Origin: SG8-41 sp035620515
GTDB taxonomy: Bacteria; Pseudomonadota; Gammaproteobacteria; Burkholderiales; SG8-41
Direction of reading: 5' to 3'
Assembly: GCA_035620515.1 (NCBI GenBank)
Contig: DASPGR010000316.1
Span: 1 to 6,834, forward strand
Length of the DNA: 6,834 bases
Below the pieces are notes generated by a model. It made no database searches and was not told the origin of the DNA. It saw only the letters and a program-made list of their open reading frames with translations. The first letter of the stretch is position 1, and every line of letters starts with the position of its first letter. This document shows positions 1-5,747 of this stretch, one piece after another. The translations under genes and the position numbers were made by a program.

Positions 1-129
1 GCGCGCTGTGATATCGTAAAGACGGGGAATCCGCCGGCAACAAGAGCTGCCCCCGACCTGCTGTGGTCGCAGACCGCCGCGTACGCTGCATACGTCCTGA
101 ATCCGTTTCGTTCGAGGAGGGCTCGATGA
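1..129 (+). other. possible 3' end of an upstream gene (uncertain)
   Basis: The frame starting at base 1 is open from the left edge to a TGA at 127-129, giving 42 codons that end in ...NPFRSRRAR. The TGA overlaps the ATG of the Bug gene in an ATGA arrangement, the classic geometry of translationally coupled genes. Third-position G/C of this frame is about 64% by hand count, lower than the surrounding genes appear to be. I recognise no family in the translation, and all three minus-strand frames are also free of stops here, as expected by chance in such GC-rich DNA. This may equally be an untranslated leader and promoter region. The sequence to the left would decide. Confidence 0.2.
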
Positions 130-1088
130 GAACCACACTGCTGTTGGCTGCCGCCGTCTTTGCTTTTGCACAGGCACCGGACGCAGGCGCCCAGAAGTAT
201 CCGACCAAGCCGATACGCCTGATTGTTCCGTTTGCGCCCGGTGGCGGCACGGACATCATGTCACGGCTCCTCTCGATTCCTGTCGGCCAGTCCATCGGAC
301 AGACCGTGGTGGTGGACAATCGGCCGGGGGCAGGCGGAGCGCTTGGCGCCGAGATTGCCGTGCAGTCCGCACCGGACGGATACACGATCATCATGGTCTC
401 CAGCAGCTACACGGCGGGCGGCGCCTATCGCAAGCTGCGCTACGATCCGATAGACGGAATTACGCCCATCGTCCTGATCGGTACGACGGGGCTCGTCATG
501 TCGATCAATCCCTCGATTCCTGCGAAGAGCGTCACCGAGTTCATCGCCTATGCCAAGAAGAAACCCGGCGAACTCAACTCGGCCTCGGCGGGAGTCGGAG
601 CCGTCAATCACCTCGGTACCGAGTACTTCAACCTGCTGACCGGAACGAAACTGGTCCATGTACCTTACAAGGGCGGGGGTCCTGCGTTGAGAGCGGTGAT
701 CGGCAACGAAGCGCAGATCAGCTTCACGAGCCTGGTCCCGACGCTCCCGCACGTCAAGTCCGGGCGCCTTCGCGCGCTCGGCATCACGACGCCCAAGCGC
801 TCGCCGCTGCTCCCCGACGTGCCGAGCGTCAGCGAGACAGTGCCGCAGTTCGAGGTGACGCACTGGTACGGCATGTGGGGCCCGAAGGGCATGCCAGGGA
901 ACATCGTCGCGCTCTGGAACAAGGAGATCGCAAAGGTCGTCCACACGCCCGAGATGCAGCGCCGGCTGCGGGTCGAGGGGCTCGAGCCCGCGGGCGGACC
1001 GCCGTCGCAGATGCACGAGATCGTCAAGCGCGACGTGAACAAGTGGCGGGAGGTCATGAAGAAGGCAAACATCAAGCAGGGCGGCTGA
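126..1088 (+). CDS. Bug/TctC-family tripartite tricarboxylate transporter substrate-binding protein
   Basis: Periplasmic solute-binding protein of 320 residues, the usual length for the family. It should bind an organic acid or similar carboxylated ligand and deliver it to a TctA/TctB-type membrane pair or act as a sensor; the ligand cannot be read from sequence. The ATG at 126 is chosen over the GTG at 63 because a strong Shine-Dalgarno (GAGGAGG, 115-121) precedes it and it begins a clean signal peptide: MRTT, hydrophobic core at residues 5-17, likely cleavage after AGA at 20-22. The mature start is the family hallmark YPTKPIRLIVPFAPGGGTD (25-43), followed by VVDNRPGAGG, the PDGYT segment, the VPYKGGGPAL ligand-pocket motif, and the LLPDVPSVSE segment near the C-terminus. 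No tctA/tctB lies nearby, common for the many orphan Bug genes of Burkholderiales. Family assignment is secure; substrate is unknown. Confidence 0.95.
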   Translation: MRTTLLLAAAVFAFAQAPDAGAQKYPTKPIRLIVPFAPGGGTDIMSRLLSIPVGQSIGQTVVVDNRPGAGGALGAEIAVQSAPDGYTIIMVSSSYTAGGAYRKLRYDPIDGITPIVLIGTTGLVMSINPSIPAKSVTEFIAYAKKKPGELNSASAGVGAVNHLGTEYFNLLTGTKLVHVPYKGGGPALRAVIGNEAQISFTSLVPTLPHVKSGRLRALGITTPKRSPLLPDVPSVSETVPQFEVTHWYGMWGPKGMPGNIVALWNKEIAKVVHTPEMQRRLRVEGLEPAGGPPSQMHEIVKRDVNKWREVMKKANIKQGG

Positions 1089-1110
1089 CGTCGACCGCGG
1101 AGGACGCAGG

Positions 1111-1141
1111 AAACGCCCGCTCCAAGAGCGGGCGTTTTTTT
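1111..1141 (+). terminator. Rho-independent terminator of the Bug gene
   Basis: An 11-bp perfect stem, AACGCCCGCTC (1112-1122) with GAGCGGGCGTT (1126-1136), closes a three-base loop and runs into a seven-T tract (1135-1141). It lies 23 bases after the Bug stop codon and separates that gene from the efflux pair. Together these are textbook features of an intrinsic terminator. Confidence 0.95.
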
Positions 1142-1351
1142 GCCCTGCGTGCGGCCACGGCAGCTTTCCAGATGGTGGCAAAAGCGGCGTAAGACCCCCG
1201 ACGATGAGGCGTCAATCTCCTGCGTTCCACAACGTGCATTGGCTGGCGTAGCGGGCGCGCCACGGTCGCTCCGGCGGACGCCAAAGATCTGACCACATAT
1301 TGGAATCCCTCTCGCGTCGGGGCGGGTGCCTGCCCTAAACTGATCCGTCTC
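1142..1351. other. intergenic region upstream of the efflux genes
   Basis: About 210 bases between the Bug terminator and the emrA-like start. I found no convincing gene on either strand and no strong dyad. The only promoter-like element is TAAACT at 1336-1341, a 4-of-6 match to a -10 hexamer without a good -35. It would put transcription start within a few bases of the ATG at 1352. No regulator gene is encoded here. Confidence 0.5.
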
Positions 1352-2494
1352 ATGGCCACCGAAGAAGCGAGACCTACTCCCCGGCGCGGGGTGGCCGCGC
1401 GCACGCACGGGTCCGTCTCCGGTCGCGGCAAGATCGTGCTCATGGGCACGGCCGCCCTTCTCCTTGCGGTCTCGGGCGCTCACTGGGTGTACAAGCGGTG
1501 GACTCACGTCTACCTCGACGACGCGCGCATCGACGGCGAGGTGGTCACGCTCTCGAGCCGGGTCTCGGGGTGGATCACCGAGCTGCCCGTCATCGAGGGC
1601 GACGTCGTCAAGAAGGGTCAACTGCTGGTGCGAGTCGATGAGCGCGACTCGGTGCTGCAACGGGATGCCCTGGCCGCGAAGCTGAAGGCCGTCGAGAACC
1701 AGATGGAGGCGGTCAAGGCGCAGACGGGCCAGGTCGATCAGGAAACCCTCGGCAAGTACCAGAGCGAGCGCAACCGCCTTGCCGCCGCGGAGGCCGAGGT
1801 CGCCTCGCTCGCCGTGCAGGTGAAGCAGGCGCGCTACGACTACGAGCGCGCGAAGGAGCTTGCCGAGTCCAAGTGGGTCTCCCCGCAGGCGATGGAGCGC
1901 GCGCGCAGCACCTACCACCAGATCCAGGAAAGCCACCGCAAGGCCCAGGCGGAGGTCGCCGCCGTGCGCGGAATGATGGAGGCCGCAGGCGGCAGTCGGC
2001 GCCAGCTCGAGGTGATGGAGCACCAGCTCGCCGTGCTCCGGCACCAGGCCGAGGAAATCCGTGCCGAGATCCGGCGGCGCGACATCGACATTGCCGACCG
2101 CACCATCGTGAGCCCCGCCGACGGCCGCGTCGTGATGACGTTCGTGCGCCAGGGCGAGCATGTCTCGCCCGGCCAGCGCATCCTCATGTTCCACGATCCG
2201 AACGAGATCTGGGTCGAGGCAAACGTGAAGGAGACCGACGTGCGGCTGCTCCAGACCGGCATGAAGGTCGAGGTGCGGGTCGACGCCTATCCCGGAAAAG
2301 TCTTCGAGGGCGAGATCCACCGCGTCGGGCGCACGGCGACCAGCAAGTTCGCCCTCCTGCCCGATCCCAATCCGAGCGGCAACTTCACCAAGATCACGCA
2401 GCGCCTCCCGGTGCGGATTCGCCTTGCGGAGAAAGACCCGTCACTGCGCCCCGGCATGATGGTCGAGGTGTCGATTGACGTCCGAAAGCACTGA
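1352..2494 (+). CDS. emrA: HlyD/EmrA-family membrane fusion protein (periplasmic adaptor of efflux pump)
   Basis: Periplasmic adaptor of 380 residues, normal for EmrA/HlyD-type proteins, anchored in the inner membrane and bridging the MFS pump to an outer membrane channel. A cytoplasmic tail of about 27 residues precedes one membrane helix (27-47). Then come the first half of the biotinyl-lipoyl domain (about 58-95: DARIDGEVVTLSSRVSG, then IEGDVVKKGQLLVRVD), a long charged alpha-helical coiled-coil hairpin (about 100-245), and the return half with TIVSPADGRVV (251-261) and VRQGEHVSPGQ. The beta-barrel follows, with an EmrA-like segment ending FTKITQRLPVRI (345-356) and LRPGMMVEVSI (365-375). 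No Shine-Dalgarno precedes ATG 1352; a later start at ATG 1442 would remove only the tail and keep the helix. It overlaps the downstream pump gene by 20 bases. The symbol is by family similarity; substrates are unknown. Confidence 0.92.
   Translation: MATEEARPTPRRGVAARTHGSVSGRGKIVLMGTAALLLAVSGAHWVYKRWTHVYLDDARIDGEVVTLSSRVSGWITELPVIEGDVVKKGQLLVRVDERDSVLQRDALAAKLKAVENQMEAVKAQTGQVDQETLGKYQSERNRLAAAEAEVASLAVQVKQARYDYERAKELAESKWVSPQAMERARSTYHQIQESHRKAQAEVAAVRGMMEAAGGSRRQLEVMEHQLAVLRHQAEEIRAEIRRRDIDIADRTIVSPADGRVVMTFVRQGEHVSPGQRILMFHDPNEIWVEANVKETDVRLLQTGMKVEVRVDAYPGKVFEGEIHRVGRTATSKFALLPDPNPSGNFTKITQRLPVRIRLAEKDPSLRPGMMVEVSIDVRKH
2465..2477 (+). promoter_or_regulatory. Shine-Dalgarno and TTG start of the emrB-like gene, inside the emrA-like gene
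   Basis: GAGGT at 2465-2469 sits five bases before TTG at 2475. The next in-frame ATG encodes Met26, which lies within the predicted first membrane helix, so TTG is the better start. The 20-base overlap with the upstream gene implies translational coupling. Confidence 0.75.
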
Positions 2495-4034
2495 AGCGCT
2501 CTTCGAGCGCTACGGCCCCGCTTACCGCTGGCTCGCCACCGTCACGGTGATGCTCGGCACCATCTCGGCGGTGCTGACGACGACGTCCGTCAATGTCGCC
2601 ATCCCCGACATCATGGGCGCGTTCGGCATCGGGCAGGACCGCGCGCAGTGGCTCGCCACCGGAATGCTCGCGGCGATGACGGTCGGCATGCTGCTCAACG
2701 CGTGGATGATGACGACCTTCGGCCAGCGCCGCACCTTCATCGGGGCGCTGTGCATCTTCGTCGCATCCCTGATCCTCGCCGGTGCGAGCCCCAATGAGTC
2801 GGTGCTCATATTCTGCCGCGTCGTGCAGGGCACGGTCGCGGGGCTGCTGCAGCCGCTTTCGATGTACACGCTGTTCCGCGTGTTCCCGCCCGAGCGCCGC
2901 GGCAGCGCCATGGGCTTCTTCGGCATGAGCGTCATTCTCGGCCCCGCCCTGGGCCCCACCCTGGGCGGGGTGATGATCGACCATTTCAACTGGCGCTATA
3001 TCTTCTACGTGGCGGTTCCGGTGTGCGCCATCGCGATCCTGATGGGAAGCCTGTTCCTGCCCGAACGCGAGGAGCGCGCCGCGCGCGTGCGGTTCGACTG
3101 GTTCGGGTTTGCGCTCCTCGTCACCGCGCTCGGCACCCTGCTCACGGGGCTGTCCAACGGCCAGCGCGAGGGCTGGCAGTCCGACTACATCATCGGGCTC
3201 TTCTTCACCGCGGTCGTCACGACAGTCGCCTTCATCCTGTGGGAGCTGCGCGCGCCGCAGCCGCTCGTGAACCTGAGAGTCCTCGCCAACCCGCAGTTCA
3301 CCGGTGCCGCAACCGTCGCTTGTATTTTCGGAGCGGGCCTGTTTGGCTCGACCTACCTGGTTCCGCTTTTTGTGCAGACCGTCCAGCACCTCACCCCTCT
3401 GTCGGCCGGCCTCATGCTGATGCCGGCGGGACTGATCATGGGAGTCCTGATGCCGTTCGCCGGTTACCTGAGCGACCATGTGCCGGCGCGCACGCTGATC
3501 ATCGCCGGGCTGCTCTGCTTTGGAGTGTCGTCCTACTGGCTCGCCGGGGTCGATGCCAACATGTCGTTCTGGACCATCGCGTGGGCCGTGGTCATCTCGC
3601 GCGTCGGCCTGAGCCTCATCAAGCCCGCGCTCAATGTCTCGGCGCTGCGCTCGCTGCAACCGGAGCTGCTCGGCCACGGCGCCGGCATGATCAATTTCTC
3701 GCGGCAGCTGGGCGGCGCTTTCGGAGTGAACCTCCTCTCGGTCATACTCGACCGCCGCACGTTCTTTCACACCGACGTCATGACGAGCCTGCAGACCGCC
3801 GGCAACAGCGCCGCGGCAGAACTGCTGCGCACGATGGAGGGGATACTCGCCCGTGCCGGCGCGCCGCCGGAACTGCAGTCGGCGGGCGCGCTTGATTATC
3901 TGGGGCGCGTCGTCTACGCCCAGGCCTACACGATGGGCTTTCGCGACAGCTTTCTCATCGTGGCCGTCGTCTTCACCCTCGGTTTGATCCCGGCCTGGAT
4001 CATGGGCCGCACGAAGCCTGCCGCGCCGGCATGA
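2475..4034 (+). CDS. emrB: DHA2 (EmrB/QacA) family MFS drug:proton antiporter
   Basis: Inner-membrane proton-driven exporter of 519 residues, the usual size for 14-helix DHA2 transporters. Helix 1 (about 19-40) leads into VNVAIPDIMGAF (39-50), a DHA2 signature (motif D1-like) after TM1. A degenerate motif A, with FGQRRTFIG (82-90) between helices 2 and 3, lacks the usual aspartate. Motif C, the antiporter signature, is GPALGPTLGG (156-165), followed by FNWRYIFYVAVPV, close to the family WRWIFxxNVP pattern but with Ala in place of Asn. Hydrophobic segments continue to about 511; a hydrophilic loop (about 426-480) precedes the last helix, as in EmrB. Translation starts at TTG within the emrA-like gene. 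The pair should work as an EmrAB-type extrusion system needing a TolC-like channel encoded elsewhere. Substrate is unknown; hydrophobic weak acids, uncouplers or phenolics are typical of the family. Confidence 0.93.
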   Translation: MTSESTEALFERYGPAYRWLATVTVMLGTISAVLTTTSVNVAIPDIMGAFGIGQDRAQWLATGMLAAMTVGMLLNAWMMTTFGQRRTFIGALCIFVASLILAGASPNESVLIFCRVVQGTVAGLLQPLSMYTLFRVFPPERRGSAMGFFGMSVILGPALGPTLGGVMIDHFNWRYIFYVAVPVCAIAILMGSLFLPEREERAARVRFDWFGFALLVTALGTLLTGLSNGQREGWQSDYIIGLFFTAVVTTVAFILWELRAPQPLVNLRVLANPQFTGAATVACIFGAGLFGSTYLVPLFVQTVQHLTPLSAGLMLMPAGLIMGVLMPFAGYLSDHVPARTLIIAGLLCFGVSSYWLAGVDANMSFWTIAWAVVISRVGLSLIKPALNVSALRSLQPELLGHGAGMINFSRQLGGAFGVNLLSVILDRRTFFHTDVMTSLQTAGNSAAAELLRTMEGILARAGAPPELQSAGALDYLGRVVYAQAYTMGFRDSFLIVAVVFTLGLIPAWIMGRTKPAAPA

Positions 4035-4070
4035 CGGCGCGGTGACCCGCCCGCGCGGCCTCCGCGCACC

Positions 4071-4086
4071 GTCGCTCACAAGCGAC
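4071..4086. repeat. perfect dyad GTCGCT-N4-AGCGAC
   Basis: Six-base arms GTCGCT (4071-4076) and AGCGAC (4081-4086) flank CACA. No T tract follows on the plus strand, so it is not a convincing intrinsic terminator for the efflux operon. It may be an operator or an RNA hairpin at the 3' end of the emrB transcript. A second GC-rich pairing, GCGCGG (4037-4042) with CCGCGC (4062-4067), lies just before it. Confidence 0.45.
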
Positions 4087-4089
4087 AAA

Positions 4090-4108
4090 AGATTAGGTTT
4101 TCTAATCT
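4090..4108. promoter_or_regulatory. candidate LysR-type operator, AGATTAG-N5-CTAATCT
   Basis: Perfect 7-bp dyad with a GTTTT centre. The inner ATTAG-N5-CTAAT contains T-N11-A within a dyad, the geometry of LysR-family regulator boxes, and CTAAT is the core reported for GcvA-like members. It lies just upstream of the candidate -10 of the small gene, at about -42 to -24 from the inferred transcription start. No LysR-type gene is present in the window, so the regulator is unidentified. Geometry is seen; function is inferred. Confidence 0.4.
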
Positions 4109-4121
4109 ATTTCCTGAAATA
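4108..4121. repeat. perfect dyad TATTTC-CT-GAAATA
   Basis: Six-base arms around a CT centre. It shares its first base with the preceding dyad and its last bases overlap the candidate -10 at 4120-4125. It could be a repressor half-site pair or a cruciform-prone, promoter-melting AT element. Confidence 0.35.
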
Positions 4122-4125
4122 TGAT
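4120..4125 (+). promoter_or_regulatory. candidate -10 element of the small gene
   Basis: TATGAT matches the sigma-70 -10 consensus at five of six positions and lies in an AT-rich island. The expected -35 position (4097-4102, GTTTTC) is poor and falls in the centre of the candidate operator, suggesting a promoter that depends on an activator. Transcription would start near 4132, leaving a leader of about 63 bases. Confidence 0.4.
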
Positions 4126-4194
4126 GCGTGGACCTGGTGAACCTAACTCTCCGTTTCTACTCAAATATCACAGTAGATACGGAAAGGACTTTCG

Positions 4195-4407
4195 ATGAGT
4201 AACATGACAAAAAGATTTCAGCTTCCAACACCTGAGGAAGTGCGCGCGATCGAGCTCGCTGCAAGGCGAGCGCAGATGGAAGAGCTGCATCGCCTGGTGA
4301 GTGCTGCCGCTCGCGGCACGAAAGCGTTTATCTTGCGCACGGTGAACGCCTTGCGCGCGAAGCTGCGCCGCCACGCGGGTGGCGGTGTCGCAAAACACGG
4401 CGCCTAA
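4195..4407 (+). CDS. small basic hypothetical protein (70 aa)
   Basis: I do not recognise this protein with confidence. ATG 4195 is supported by a good Shine-Dalgarno (AAAGGA, 4183-4188, six bases away); the Met at residue 4 would be too far from it. The protein has no signal peptide or membrane helix. After an N-terminal stretch MSNMTKRFQL comes PTPEEVRAIELAARRAQ, then probably two amphipathic helices (about 13-40 and 42-60) and a Gly/Ala/Lys tail. By count it has 14 Lys/Arg and 5 acidic residues, a net charge near +9. The pattern of PT followed by an acidic, Ala/Arg-rich helix resembles small uncharacterised proteobacterial proteins (perhaps the RSP_7527-like group, recalled and unverified). 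A nucleic-acid-binding or membrane-surface role is conceivable but not shown. The first 14 codons are AT-richer than the rest. The structured region upstream supports it as a real, separately regulated gene. Confidence 0.75.
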   Translation: MSNMTKRFQLPTPEEVRAIELAARRAQMEELHRLVSAAARGTKAFILRTVNALRAKLRRHAGGGVAKHGA

Positions 4408-4431
4408 CTCCAGGCTCCCGCGGCCTGACCT

Positions 4432-4452
4432 TCGCCATCCGCCATTCGCCAT
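4432..4452. repeat. three tandem heptamers, YCGCCAT
   Basis: TCGCCAT, CCGCCAT and TCGCCAT follow one another directly in the short gap between the convergent small gene and the monooxygenase gene. Heptamer repeats of this TTCGCCA type occur in intergenic DNA of some proteobacteria (general recollection). Here three copies, one with a single mismatch, remain. Confidence 0.6.
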
Positions 4453-4470
4453 GCCCTACAAAGTAGGGCT
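4453..4470. terminator. hairpin at convergent gene ends (weak bidirectional terminator candidate)
   Basis: GCCCTAC (4453-4459) and GTAGGGC (4463-4469) form a perfect 7-bp stem with an AAA loop. On the plus strand it is followed by TTTGAAATT, a weak T-rich tail, so it might end transcription of the small gene. On the minus strand no T tract follows. The stem includes the TAG stop of the monooxygenase gene (4456-4458). Confidence 0.4.
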
Positions 4471-5661
4471 TTGAAATTCGCCGCCCAGGGCCACGAGGCC
4501 CCAGGGCGGCAACTGCGCGTCGGTGCTGAAGCTGATGTGGCCTGCGGCCGCGCGCGCGTCGCGGAAGATGCGCTGCAGCGGATAGTGGTCGTAGATGCCG
4601 TGGGCGCCGGCCATCTCGTGCAGCGAATCCACGGACTCCAGGCATAACCGCGCCGCCGCCGCGCAATTGCGCCGGTAGCGCAGGCGGGTTTCCTTGTCGA
4701 GCGTGCGGCCCTCCTCCACGGTGCGCTGGGCCTCGAGGCAGTCGTTGCGCAGGAGCAGGCCGGCGGCATCGGTTTTGGCGCCGGCTGCGCCGATGCGCAG
4801 CTGCACCGTCTGGAAGTCGCGCATCCTCGAGCCGCTGTAGCTGGTGCTGCGCGACTTCACGAGCTCGATCGCGATCTCGAGCGCCGCGCGCGCGTTGCCC
4901 ACCATGCAGCCGCCGATGCAGTGACAGCCCAGCGCGGAGGTCGGGATCCTGTAATGGGGATTGCGGTGCGTCTTGAGCCCCGGCCAGATGTGATCCGGAC
5001 TTGCGAGATGCATGGAAACGACGCGGTAGGCCGGAACGAAAACCTCCTTGCAGCGCACGGTCTTGCTGCTTGTCGCGCGCATGCCCAGCGTGTGCCAGTC
5101 GTCCACCACCTCGTACTGCGATCGGTGCAGCAGGCAGAAGACGTAGTCAACGGGCTTCTCCCCCTCGCGCACGATGCAGGCCAGCAGGCTCCAGTCGGAG
5201 TGGTCGGTGCCCGAAGAAAAATTCCATTCGCCCGAGAGCACGACGCCGCCATCGGCGCGACGGCCGCGGCCCTGGTGGAACGCGATGCCGGACGCAATCC
5301 CCGCGTCCGGGTTCGCGCCCCAGACTTCCTCCTGCGCCTTTGGCTCGAACCAGGCCAGGTTGCGGTGGTGCGAGGCGAGGTTGGCAACCGTCCACCCCAC
5401 GGAGATATCGCCGCGCGAGAGCATCTCCGGTATGTCGAAGTAGGCGACGAAGGGCAGCTCCATCCCGCCCCACGCCTTCGGCTGCAGGTAGCGCAGGAGC
5501 CCCGTGCGGTTGAGCGCATCGATCACCTCGGGCGTGAGCCTGCGCGCCGCCTCGCACTTCGGGGCCTGCTCGCGCAGGAAGGGAATGAGCTCGCGCGCCC
5601 GGCGCAGGGCTTCGTCATAACCCACCTCCGAAAAACCTGCGGCCGGCTTCGCCGTGTCCAT
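4456..5661 (-). CDS. HpaH/HsaA-like flavin-dependent monooxygenase, oxygenase component (acyl-CoA dehydrogenase fold)
   Basis: 401 residues, the normal length for group D two-component flavin monooxygenases such as HsaA and the C2 component of 4-hydroxyphenylacetate 3-hydroxylase. These use reduced flavin and O2 to hydroxylate phenolic or other aromatic substrates in the cytosol. An N-terminal helical domain (about 15-125) contains WGGMELPFVAYFDIPEMLSR and VGWTVANLASHHRNLAWF, then AQEEVWGANPDA. The central beta domain has GEWNFSSGTDHSDW (144-157), diagnostic of this group, then GMRATSSKTV (193-202) and VFVPAYRVVSM (207-217). The C-terminal helical domain has RDARAAAGHISFSTD (367-381), whose His375 may match the active-site histidine of C2-type enzymes. 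ATG 5661 has a good Shine-Dalgarno (GGAGA on the minus strand, 5669-5673). No flavin reductase is nearby. A true acyl-CoA dehydrogenase is less likely because the motifs fit the hydroxylase branch. Substrate is not inferable. Confidence 0.88.
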   Translation of the reverse strand: MDTAKPAAGFSEVGYDEALRRARELIPFLREQAPKCEAARRLTPEVIDALNRTGLLRYLQPKAWGGMELPFVAYFDIPEMLSRGDISVGWTVANLASHHRNLAWFEPKAQEEVWGANPDAGIASGIAFHQGRGRRADGGVVLSGEWNFSSGTDHSDWSLLACIVREGEKPVDYVFCLLHRSQYEVVDDWHTLGMRATSSKTVRCKEVFVPAYRVVSMHLASPDHIWPGLKTHRNPHYRIPTSALGCHCIGGCMVGNARAALEIAIELVKSRSTSYSGSRMRDFQTVQLRIGAAGAKTDAAGLLLRNDCLEAQRTVEEGRTLDKETRLRYRRNCAAAARLCLESVDSLHEMAGAHGIYDHYPLQRIFRDARAAAGHISFSTDAQLPPWGLVALGGEFQSPTL

Positions 5662-5690
5662 GCGTCGTTCTCCAGTCGCCTTTTCCCGCG

Positions 5691-5729
5691 CTCGCGACAG
5701 GGCCCGATTCTAGTCCACAATCTCGCGAC
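5691..5729. repeat. direct repeat of CTCGCGAC spaced 31 bases, flanking a candidate promoter
   Basis: CTCGCGAC occurs at 5691-5698 and again at 5722-5729, each with a palindromic TCGCGA core. The 31-base period is close to three DNA turns, and the candidate -10 of the monooxygenase gene lies between them. An operator pair is possible, but short GC-rich repeats also arise by chance. Confidence 0.3.
5707..5712 (-). promoter_or_regulatory. candidate -10 of the monooxygenase gene
   Basis: On the minus strand the sequence is TAGAAT, five of six consensus positions, about 45 bases before the start codon. The -35 at 17-base spacing (TTCCGC on the minus strand) is weak. The element is flanked by two copies of CTCGCGAC. 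Confidence 0.4.
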
Positions 5730-5747
5730 GCGGAAACCGGGGAAGCT

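Noticed and set aside
63..125. GTG start at 63 extending the Bug protein by 21 residues
   Set aside because: The extension would bury the signal peptide behind a charged stretch, and the GAGGAGG ribosome site points to ATG 126.
1072..1449. 125-codon minus-strand frame filling the gap before the emrA-like gene
   Set aside because: It overlaps the terminator and both flanking genes, has no recognisable features, and its codon use is not convincing.
665..2320. 551-codon open frame on the minus strand across the Bug and emrA-like genes
   Set aside because: It crosses two real plus-strand genes and the intrinsic terminator, and its translation is low-complexity Leu/His/Asp-rich. It is a shadow frame.
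4037..4086. Intrinsic terminator after the emrB-like gene
   Set aside because: Hairpins are present (GCGCGG with CCGCGC; GTCGCT with AGCGAC), but no T tract follows either on the plus strand, so I did not call a terminator.
2394..4088. 564-codon open frame on the minus strand opposite the emrB-like gene
   Set aside because: It mirrors a clearly real MFS gene, is rich in His, Arg, Asp and Glu with no family features, and is the kind of antisense open frame that strong third-position GC bias produces.
4432..4469. CRISPR array or transposon end
   Set aside because: The repeats are 7 bases with no spacers, and there is no transposase or target-site duplication nearby.
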